NCBI GenBank assembly: GCA_030837395.1
Contig: JAUPKO010000532.1
Location: 1 to 6,634, forward strand
Reading direction: 5' to 3'
DNA length: 6,634 nucleotides
Source of the DNA: Actinomycetota bacterium
Lineage (GTDB): Bacteria > Actinomycetota > Actinomycetes > S36-B12 > UBA10799
Within the stretch, counting starts at the first letter, position 1. Every line of letters starts with the position of its first letter. This document shows positions 1 through 5,261 of this stretch, piece by piece. Under the pieces are notes generated by a model that saw only the letters and a program-made list of their open reading frames with translations, ran no database searches and had not been told where the DNA came from. Both the position numbers and the translations under genes were made by a program.

Positions 1-303
1 CACCAGGACGGCGTTGAAGTTCCGAAAGTGGTCGATGGTGAAGAAGGGCGTTGTCGGGTCCTCCACAAGAGCGGCCTTGTCCTGCACATTCGCGACCCGA
101 ACAACCAGCAGGTCGTCGTAGGGCTCACCTGTCTCGGGGTCGAGCGCGCTCGTGTGCGGCTTTCGGTACAGCAAGAAGCCCCGCCCCTTGGTACCCCGCG
201 GCACCTTCCACGTCGGGACGTCGCCCCAGGTTGTGCCGAACTCCGTCTCGGGCAGTTCTTCGCAGATGGCGTCAATGTCATCCGGCGTCGCGAGGCGGTT
301 CAT
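1..303 (-). CDS. MmcQ/YjbR family protein, 3' end cut by window edge
   Basis: The visible 101 codons start at ATG 303-301 and read MNRLATPDDIDAICEELPET..., continuing in frame to the left edge, so the C-terminus is missing. The layout fits the MmcQ/YjbR family (PF04237, CyaY-like fold): an N-terminal helix ending in LPET, then TTWGDVPTWKV, then LLVVRVAN, a helix containing DKAALVEDP, and FFTIDHFRNFNAVLV. The family is often labelled DNA-binding, but its role in actinobacteria is not established and I infer no function. A loop around residues 48-62 (KPHTSALDPETGEPY) is common in actinobacterial members. The start has only a weak AGGG-like site about 8 bases upstream; I saw no better upstream Met in frame. 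It is transcribed away from lanA1 and is probably an ordinary chromosomal neighbour. Confidence 0.8.
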   Translation of the reverse strand, partial: MNRLATPDDIDAICEELPETEFGTTWGDVPTWKVPRGTKGRGFLLYRKPHTSALDPETGEPYDDLLVVRVANVQDKAALVEDPTTPFFTIDHFRNFNAVLV

Positions 304-370
304 GGCCTTGACCCTAGCGCTGCTGTGTCGGTGATCGAACCCTCCCGCGGGTCGGATTGGGCTGTCCAGA

Positions 371-392
371 TGTGCACGACAACCACTGCACA
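371..392. repeat. Inverted repeat TGTGCA-N10-TGCACA, possible operator
   Basis: Perfect 6-base arms TGTGCA (371-376) and TGCACA (387-392) flank a 10-base spacer, giving dyad symmetry over 22 bases. This size and spacing suit a dimeric helix-turn-helix regulator, and the site lies about 75 bases upstream of the lanA1 -35 element. A regulatory role is inference; 6-base arms can arise by chance. Confidence 0.3.
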
Positions 393-448
393 AACCACAC
401 GCGAGGTTCCTGTCGCGGCTCAATTGCGGCCCATTCGAACACTCGACT

Positions 449-464
449 TCCCCCAGATTGGGGA
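449..464. promoter_or_regulatory. Inverted repeat TCCCC-CAGATT-GGGGA next to the lanA1 -35
   Basis: Perfect 5-base arms TCCCC (449-453) and GGGGA (460-464) flank six bases. The repeat ends three bases before the -35 hexamer of the lanA1 promoter, a position where a bound regulator could touch RNA polymerase. No known operator was recognised, so regulation here is inferred from position only. Confidence 0.3.
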
Positions 465-467
465 CCG

Positions 468-497
468 TTGACGCGCCAAGGACGACCGCAATAGCGT
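468..497 (+). promoter_or_regulatory. Candidate promoter of lanA1
   Basis: A -35 hexamer TTGACG (468-473) is separated by 18 bases from a -10 hexamer TAGCGT (492-497). This fits the actinobacterial housekeeping sigma pattern TTGAC-N16-18-TAGnnT. Transcription would start near 503-505, leaving a leader of about 48 bases before the lanA1 ATG. Confidence 0.6.
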
Positions 498-551
498 AAC
501 AGTGCAGGTGCCGCCCGCATCTGATCGACTTATGGGCAGAAGGGATCCATC

Positions 552-821
552 ATGTCCGCCGAACAACTCGACGCGCTTGCGGACGCGGCTCGAAACGACA
601 CGCAGCTCACCGAACGCCTCAGCGCGGCCACCACAGTCGAGGATGCAATCGCTGTCGCAACCGATGCCGGCTTCAACGTCACGGCGGAGGACCTTGCGCC
701 TCATGTCGCAACCGGTCGAGGCGAACTCACTGAACAGGAACTATCAAGAGCCGCAGGCGGCACCATTCAAACCATCACAATATGTTATTTCCCAACCGCC
801 TTCCCCCTGTGTCGTTCTTAG
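552..821 (+). CDS. lanA1: Class II lanthipeptide precursor with Nif11-type leader (LanA1)
   Basis: This 89-residue precursor peptide is the likely substrate of the neighbouring LanM. Residues 1-70 match the Nif11-like leader family (TIGR03798 type): MSAEQL..L...AR.D..L.ERL at the start, then a helix leading to AGFNVTAEDL, then ELTEQELSRAAGG. The double Gly at 69-70 is the expected cleavage site for a C39-peptidase exporter. The 19-residue core is TIQTITICYFPTAFPLCRS. It offers Thr71, Thr74, Thr76, Thr82 and Ser89 for dehydration and Cys78 and Cys87 for up to two (methyl)lanthionine rings; the ring pattern cannot be read from sequence. The start is supported by AGAAGGGA at 538-545, six bases before ATG. 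The gene faces the 3' end of lanM, tail to tail. The core codons (ATT, CAA, ATA, TGT, TAT) are AT-richer than the leader. The symbol is descriptive; the product is unknown to me. Confidence 0.88.
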   Translation: MSAEQLDALADAARNDTQLTERLSAATTVEDAIAVATDAGFNVTAEDLAPHVATGRGELTEQELSRAAGGTIQTITICYFPTAFPLCRS

Positions 822-977
822 CTGAGGCGGCCCCGTTTTTCGAAATCGTTCAGGTATAGAGGGCGGGACAAGATTTAGGGGCCGTTGCGCCCCATAATTG
901 CAGAGGCAGTGAGTAGGGCCCTGCCCGGGACCACAGCCGCCGCCCCCATCACCGCCGACGGGCCGTCCATCGGCGCC
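822..977. other. Convergent lanA1/lanM intergenic region with stem-loops
   Basis: This 156-base gap holds no credible gene. After the lanA1 stop comes a GC-rich stretch ending in five T (836-840), but I cannot draw a stable stem before it. Other potential hairpins are GGGC-CCT-GCCC (916-926) and GCCGA...TCGGC (954-974), the latter just after the lanM stop. None has a classical U-tract on the relevant strand. Confidence 0.4.
878..893 (-). terminator. Stem-loop, possible lanM terminator
   Basis: GGGGC (878-882) and GCCCC (889-893) form a perfect 5-bp GC stem with a 6-base loop. Read on the minus strand, as an lanM transcript would, the stem is followed by the AT-rich TAAATCTTG. It lies about 85 bases beyond the lanM stop. 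The missing U-run makes this a weak terminator call. Confidence 0.25.
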
Positions 978-3900
978 TCAGAGCATCAGTCGCGGCACCC
1001 AGCCGACGTCGCCGAACAGGGCCGCACCCTCCCCTGGAAGTCCCGTGAAGAGCCCGGGCTCAGGCAGGTCAGGGATCGTCTCCCCCAGCATCGACCTGGG
1101 CAAACCTGCACCTGCGGCCAACCTCACGCCGTCAACGATTCGTGCGACATCGCCATCCCAGCGGTTGTCGCCGAGGTGGTTGGCCAGCAAGCGCAAGATG
1201 GCGACTCGACCCAGGTTGCCGCAGCAGAGGTGGTCCCGCCCCAGCAGAGGGGCGCCGGCGGTGGTGTCGGCTGCGCGGTACAACTCTGCCCGCCACTGGG
1301 TTGCCTGGGAATGACCCGGCAGCAGTTCCAGCAATCGTTGCCGGACAAGCGCGATACCGGGGGCGCCGGCGCACCACCCCAGCATGAAGCCGGGGGTCGG
1401 GCGCCGAACGCCGACCGATGCGTTCACGTCCGGCCGCAAGTCCGGCCAATTGCCGACGTCGGCATCGAACAGGTCCGCCTCGTAGCCAAGGCCCCGCAGT
1501 GCCGGCGGCAGCAGGGACGTGTCCCCGAGCGCCACTGCCGCCTCGATCAGGGCCAGGGCGATGCCACTGGCTCCGTGTGCGAGTCCGGTCAGCGGCGGCG
1601 CGTCCCGCATGGTCAGCCAACCACCGCTGTCGGGCTCCTGGCGTGCGGCGATCACCCTGGCGGAGGCCCCGATGAGGTCCAGCACATGCTGCCGGGGCAC
1701 GTCAGAAGTCGACTCGTCACCCAGCATCCGCGCCAGGGGCGCCACCAGTCCCGCCGGCCCGGCGATAACGTCGATCCGCGGATCGGCTTCCACCTGTGCC
1801 GGGGTGAGGAAGTCCAGGATTGCGCGCTCGACCTGCGCCACCCCGGCTACCTCCACACCACTGCCCCGGACGAAGGCCAGTCCCCGCAGCAGCCCACCGA
1901 CACCCGCGATCCCGGTGCCGTACGTCAGCACGAGCCGATGCACGCCATCCGGGTGTGCCAAGGCCTCCACCAGCGGCATCAAGGTGCGCCGGCACAAGTC
2001 CACCGCCTGATCGGCCCCTGTCGGCTCGGCCCGCGCCCACAGCAACAGCCCGACCGCCAGACCCATCCGGCCGTCGTACAGTCCAGGCCCGATCGACGCC
2101 ACGTTGGCGTGCACCCCGTCCGGAAGCACCATGGGGCCCATCCAGGTGGCATGACCACGCGTGTCGAAGGCGGCGTCCGCCGTTGCTTGCAGGGACCGCT
2201 GCGCCAGGTCCGTCGCCGAGGCGGACGGACCGCTGGTCGCCGGTCCAGGCGCCACCCGATCGGTCGGGTGCAGGTCTGCAGTGGTCCCCTCCTGACGCAT
2301 CCGGACACCACGGGCACGCAGCGATGCCCGGATCAGCGCCACTTGGAGTCGAAGGTCAGCGCCATCGAGGCTGTCGAGGTGGGCGCGGACCTGGGCGAGC
2401 TGATCCTGCTCGGGCCATCCCTGCAGCTCACCACACCACCAACGGGTCGATCCGCCGGTCAACGGCCAGGTGTAGTAGGGCACATCCAAACGCAGGAGAG
2501 CATCTTGATCAGCCGCCACCAGCGGCCAGACGGCCTCCCCCTGTGCATCCAGGTAGCCACGCGTCAGACGCTCGCACACCATCCCGGCCGCCACCATCGA
2601 TCGCAGCGCCGACGGCTCCACCAGCGATGCGATGAGCGAGGCATAGACGTAAGTGGCACGCAGGACCGCCCGGTTGTGCGCGGACTCCACGCGGGTCAGC
2701 AGGTCAGGCAGCCAGGTGGTGCGGCCGGCAATCAGGACGGCGTAGGCATCGGTGAACCCGTCGACCACGGCCTCGACGTAGTCAGCGACCCGGTTGGGGC
2801 CACCCGGCTCACCTGGCAGACTCGTGGGGTGGGGCGCCTCGTACGTGCGCCGTCCGGCCACCATCGCGTCGGTGTTGATCGCCGTCCAGCCCGAACCCGG
2901 GTGGCGCTCGCCCGCTGCCGACACGCCTAATGTGGAGATGTCGACCGCACATTGGCGACCTTCCAACCACAGCCACGTCGGCAGCATGCCCACCCGCACA
3001 ACCGAGCCCGACTCAAACGTGCTCATGGTGTCGGGGTGCTCGGCCAAGTCTGTGAGGTCGTGTGCGGACCCGAGCAGCAGCGTCTCAGCGTCGATCAGCA
3101 CGAGTTGATCACCAGCGGCGATGAGGTTCTCATGGTGGCAATCGGTGGCCATCAGCACGTAGAGCAGGGCAAGCAGGCGCCCGGCGTTGCGGTAGAACGT
3201 CGACAGTTCGCCAGGATCACACGGCTTGGCTTCGACGAACTCGACATAGCCGTAGTGGCCATCTCCATCGCCGCGCAGGATCACCGCGGGGGCATACAGG
3301 TCCGGGCCGTCTGAGTGCCTGGACAAGCCACCCGCGGCAGCCGCGTACAGCGCCTCGAGTTGCACGCTGCGCGGCTTGTAAACCACGGTGCGATCTCCGA
3401 ACGTCAGCAGCGCGACGGAGCTGCCGCCGTTGTGCCGGTCGCCAGCGGCAAGTGTCACGCCACCCAGCGGTTGGTCGACCGGCACGCCGAACCACTCGGC
3501 AAGGGCGGTTCGGTCACCTGCAACCCGCGTGAGCATGGTGGCCGAGGATCGGTGCCACTGGTCGATCAACGTGGCCAGCAGGCGGCCCAGCACGGGATAG
3601 TCGAGGAGGATCTCGGACAATCCGTTGCGTCGATGGTGATCGCAGAAGGCCAGATACCGCTCTCGCGCCGCCGGTTGGTCGGTGACGCCGGCCTGGGCGA
3701 GGAGCTTCGCGCCGAACGGCACATCTCGCCACATCACCGCCGAGAGGGCCGCCCCTGTTACCTGACTCAACCTGGACAGCAAATCCAGGTGCAGATCCCG
3801 CTGCACCTGGTCGGCCACGGGGCGCCCGAGGCCAGCTGCCAGCCGGCGGATCTCGTTGGAACTAATAGGAAATAGCAGGTGGGCGAAAGCAATGGTGTCC

Positions 3901-4271
3901 CGCACGGCGGGGTCGTCGTCGAGTTGGGCATCGACTGCCGCACCATCGGCTCGGGCCAGTGCCGCCACCAGTCGCTGGTACGAGGGCCACCAGGCCGGCT
4001 CTGCGAGGTCCGCATCCTCGGGTGCCGTGAAGACCGCTACGGCGGAGTCGAGAGTCAAACCGTCGCGGGCCAGCCGGGTCTCGAACCTGCCCACGTCCCG
4101 GGGGTCGACTTCGTTCCGCCAGGTCTCCAGGTGGGATTCGACCTCGGCGGGGATCAGAGGTGACGGCGGTTGCGTGGCCGCCCACCGCACTTGATCGGTC
4201 CACAGCCGTCCTTCCCTGCGCACCGCGGCATCGCGTCGATCAGCGGGCGATGGATCACGTGGACCACTCAT
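978..4271 (-). CDS. lanM: Class II lanthipeptide synthetase LanM, CCG-type cyclase domain
   Basis: This 1097-residue bifunctional cytosolic enzyme would phosphorylate and eliminate Ser/Thr in the precursor core, then add Cys thiols to form (methyl)lanthionine. Length is normal for LanM. The N-terminal dehydratase domain (DUF4135, roughly 130-600) shows VYKPR (297-301), DCHHEN (377-382) and LIDAETL (392-398). Asp377, His379, Asn382, Asp394 and Glu396 keep the spacing of the kinase-like site known from CylM, and Arg534/Thr540 in RAVLRATY fit its elimination residues. A Pro/Ser/Ala-rich linker (about 660-690) leads to the LanC-like cyclase domain (about 725-1097) with GLYDGRMG, AHGASG (His899), WCAGAPG (Cys967) and CCGNLG (Cys1016, Cys1017). 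The three Cys replace the usual Cys-Cys-His zinc set, as in ProcM. The C-terminus GLFTGLPGEG...VPRLML is complete. ATG 4271 is directly preceded in frame by TAG, so it is the most upstream possible start, though its ribosome site is poor and GTG at codon 17 is an alternative. Confidence 0.95.
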   Translation of the reverse strand: MSGPRDPSPADRRDAAVRREGRLWTDQVRWAATQPPSPLIPAEVESHLETWRNEVDPRDVGRFETRLARDGLTLDSAVAVFTAPEDADLAEPAWWPSYQRLVAALARADGAAVDAQLDDDPAVRDTIAFAHLLFPISSNEIRRLAAGLGRPVADQVQRDLHLDLLSRLSQVTGAALSAVMWRDVPFGAKLLAQAGVTDQPAARERYLAFCDHHRRNGLSEILLDYPVLGRLLATLIDQWHRSSATMLTRVAGDRTALAEWFGVPVDQPLGGVTLAAGDRHNGGSSVALLTFGDRTVVYKPRSVQLEALYAAAAGGLSRHSDGPDLYAPAVILRGDGDGHYGYVEFVEAKPCDPGELSTFYRNAGRLLALLYVLMATDCHHENLIAAGDQLVLIDAETLLLGSAHDLTDLAEHPDTMSTFESGSVVRVGMLPTWLWLEGRQCAVDISTLGVSAAGERHPGSGWTAINTDAMVAGRRTYEAPHPTSLPGEPGGPNRVADYVEAVVDGFTDAYAVLIAGRTTWLPDLLTRVESAHNRAVLRATYVYASLIASLVEPSALRSMVAAGMVCERLTRGYLDAQGEAVWPLVAADQDALLRLDVPYYTWPLTGGSTRWWCGELQGWPEQDQLAQVRAHLDSLDGADLRLQVALIRASLRARGVRMRQEGTTADLHPTDRVAPGPATSGPSASATDLAQRSLQATADAAFDTRGHATWMGPMVLPDGVHANVASIGPGLYDGRMGLAVGLLLWARAEPTGADQAVDLCRRTLMPLVEALAHPDGVHRLVLTYGTGIAGVGGLLRGLAFVRGSGVEVAGVAQVERAILDFLTPAQVEADPRIDVIAGPAGLVAPLARMLGDESTSDVPRQHVLDLIGASARVIAARQEPDSGGWLTMRDAPPLTGLAHGASGIALALIEAAVALGDTSLLPPALRGLGYEADLFDADVGNWPDLRPDVNASVGVRRPTPGFMLGWCAGAPGIALVRQRLLELLPGHSQATQWRAELYRAADTTAGAPLLGRDHLCCGNLGRVAILRLLANHLGDNRWDGDVARIVDGVRLAAGAGLPRSMLGETIPDLPEPGLFTGLPGEGAALFGDVGWVPRLML

Positions 4272-4414
4272 CTACCCAGGATGGCAGCCTGACGCAGATC
4301 GTTAACGCTTGAGGGACCCAGGGGGCTACAGTCGAAGACGCGCACTGCTCACGCTGCAACCACTGTTTCCCGCGTCGCCATCACGGCGAAGCCAACCGGA
4401 ACGAGGGAGTCACC
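4272..4414. promoter_or_regulatory. Divergent lanM/lanA2 control region
   Basis: The 143 bases between the two start codons must contain promoters for both genes, or for lanA2 alone if lanM starts elsewhere. On the plus strand TTAACG (4302-4307), 19 bases and TACAGT (4327-4332) form a weak candidate promoter for lanA2; the spacer is long and the -35 has one mismatch to TTGACG. I found no convincing minus-strand promoter for lanM. The ribosome site AGGGAG (4404-4409), five bases before ATG 4415, is strong. Confidence 0.4.
4375..4389 (+). other. Stem-loop in the lanA2 5' untranslated region
   Basis: TCGCC (4375-4379) and GGCGA (4385-4389) pair perfectly around ATCAC. The hairpin ends 14 bases before the ribosome site of lanA2, so it could affect translation or RNA stability. 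Function is speculative; five-base stems are common in GC-rich DNA. Confidence 0.25.
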
Positions 4415-4711
4415 ATGTCCGCCGAACAGCTCACCGCGCTGATCAACGCCGCCCGCGACGACGCGTCCGTGGCCGAGCGCTTCGCCGAGGCCACGACCCC
4501 GGAGCAGGGAGTCGCTATCGCAGCGGAACTGGGCTTCCACCTCACCACCGAGGACCTCGAACAGGACGCCGGCGCCACCCGGGCAACCGGTGAGCTTTCC
4601 GAGCAGGAACTGACCCCGGTCGCCGGTGGAAATGCTGCCCTCAGTTGGGGCGTCATCTACTGCGGCGGCGGACCTCCCGGCAGCTGGGGCGTCATTTCCT
4701 GCAGCGGCTGA
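4415..4711 (+). CDS. lanA2: Class II lanthipeptide precursor with Nif11-type leader and tandem-repeat core (LanA2)
   Basis: This 98-residue precursor is a second likely substrate of the adjacent LanM. The Nif11-like leader (1-72) is homologous to that of LanA1: both share MSAEQL.AL..AAR.D, ER, ATT, GF..T.EDL and EL.EQEL...AGG. By hand count, 26 of the first 48 residues are identical without gaps. Cleavage after Gly71-Gly72 would release a 26-residue core starting NAAL. The core contains SWGVIYC (77-83) and SWGVISC (90-96), separated by GGGPPG. The simplest reading is two equal lanthionine rings, Ser77-Cys83 and Ser90-Cys96, with Ser95 and Ser97 free to become dehydroalanine. There is no Thr in the core, so only lanthionine, not methyllanthionine, could form. 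The gene starts with a strong AGGGAG ribosome site, diverges from lanM, and converges on ilvN with 18 bases between the stops. No known lanthipeptide with this core comes to mind. Confidence 0.9.
   Translation: MSAEQLTALINAARDDASVAERFAEATTPEQGVAIAAELGFHLTTEDLEQDAGATRATGELSEQELTPVAGGNAALSWGVIYCGGGPPGSWGVISCSG
4642..4707 (+). repeat. Tandem duplication inside the lanA2 core
   Basis: Two 27-base copies, 4642-4668 and 4681-4707, match at 23 positions by hand count and are offset by 39 bases (13 codons). Each begins CAG(T/C)TGGGGCGTCAT and encodes SWGVIxC. Two of the four differences (T/C at copy position 4 and C/T at 16) are silent third-position changes, which fits a past in-frame duplication kept under protein-level selection. 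Confidence 0.75.
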
Positions 4712-4720
4712 CGCGTCAGC
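4707..4720. terminator. Perfect 14-base palindrome over the lanA2 stop codon
   Basis: GCTGACGCGTCAGC is a perfect palindrome spanning the TGA of lanA2 (4709-4711) and ending nine bases before the ilvN stop codon. As RNA it could fold into a 5-bp stem with loop CGCG on either strand, so a shared bidirectional terminator for the convergent genes is possible. There is no U-tract, which weakens the call; a protein-binding site is an alternative. Confidence 0.3.
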
Positions 4721-4729
4721 GACCGGCCC

Positions 4730-5248
4730 CTACGCGCTCTGGCGGGCGGCGTTGCGGTCGGTGATGCTGCGGCTGCCGCGGGCCACCGCGACGATGCCCG
4801 ATTGCGCGAGTTCCGCGATGCCGTGCGGCGCGAGCATCTCCAGCAGAGCGTCGAGCTTGTCGCGGGTGCCGGTCGACTCGATCGTCAGCGACTCGGTAGC
4901 CACGTCGACGATGCGCGCACGGAACAGTTGGGCGATCTCCAGCACCTCAGAGCGGTTCGCCGCGTTCGCCCGCACCTTGACGAAAACCAACTCTCGCTGC
5001 ACCGACGAGTCCGCGTCCAATTCGACGATCTTGATGACGTTGATCAGCTTGTTCAACTGCTTGGTCACCTGCTCGAGCGGGTGCGTGTCAACCGACACCA
5101 CGATCGTCATCCGGGACATCCCCGGATCCTCGGTGGGGCCGACGGCAAGGGACTCTATGTTGAAGCCGCGCCGGGCGAACAGACCCGAGATGCGCGCGAG
5201 CACACCTGGCTTGTTCTCCACCAGGACGCTGAGAGTAGTCGTATCCAT
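4730..5248 (-). CDS. ilvN: Acetolactate synthase small (regulatory) subunit
   Basis: IlvN binds the catalytic IlvB subunit, raises its activity and mediates valine feedback inhibition in branched-chain amino acid synthesis. The 172-residue protein has an N-terminal ACT domain (about 3-80) with TLSVLVENKPGVLARISGLF and GFNIESLAVGPTED, typical of the family. The C-terminal small-subunit domain (about 85-160) contains RELVFVKVRAN, IAQLFRARIVDV and SGIVAVARG. The start at 5248 is chosen because AGGAG lies eight bases upstream and the length then matches the family; an in-frame ATG at 5278 would add ten residues overlapping ilvB and lacks family similarity. It follows the ilvB stop by 11 bases, so both are almost certainly one operon. 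The next gene downstream is the convergent lanA2, not ilvC. Confidence 0.96.
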   Translation of the reverse strand: MDTTTLSVLVENKPGVLARISGLFARRGFNIESLAVGPTEDPGMSRMTIVVSVDTHPLEQVTKQLNKLINVIKIVELDADSSVQRELVFVKVRANAANRSEVLEIAQLFRARIVDVATESLTIESTGTRDKLDALLEMLAPHGIAELAQSGIVAVARGSRSITDRNAARQSA

Positions 5249-5256
5249 GGTCGGGG

Positions 5257-5261
5257 CTCCT
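5257..5261 (-). promoter_or_regulatory. Ribosome binding site deciding the ilvN start
   Basis: AGGAG on the minus strand lies eight bases before ATG 5248 and overlaps the ilvB stop codon TAG (5262-5260). This arrangement supports translational coupling of ilvB and ilvN and argues against the upstream ATG at 5278. Confidence 0.75.

Larger units (their letters stand above)
304..467. other. Divergent intergenic region between the MmcQ-like gene and lanA1
   Basis: I see no credible gene here. The short open frames across it lack ribosome binding sites and recognisable sequence. It contains two inverted repeats (371-392 and 449-464) and an 8-base palindrome CCCGCGGG at 344-351. I could not identify a convincing minus-strand promoter for the MmcQ-like gene. 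Confidence 0.6.

Noticed and set aside
28..471. Plus-strand open frame of 147 codons at the left edge
   Set aside because: It is antisense to the MmcQ-like gene over most of its length and its translation shows no family features, whereas the minus-strand frame matches MmcQ/YjbR clearly.
841..862. TATAGA-like -10 element on the plus strand near 855-860, as an antisense promoter against lanM
   Set aside because: No acceptable -35 hexamer was found at the right distance, and a single hexamer is weak evidence.
822..977. Possible third precursor or small peptide gene between lanA1 and lanM
   Set aside because: No frame with a ribosome site, Nif11-like leader or Cys/Ser/Thr-rich core ending was seen.
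885..2930. Long plus-strand open frame of 681 codons opposite lanM
   Set aside because: It lies wholly or mostly antisense to a well-supported LanM gene, its product is rich in Arg, His, Gln, Pro and Gly without any recognisable domain, and long antisense frames are expected in high-GC coding DNA.
4642..4707. CRISPR-like or mobile repeat at the 39-base periodicity
   Set aside because: There are only two copies, in frame inside a gene, encoding the same SWGVIxC unit; internal duplication of the core explains it.
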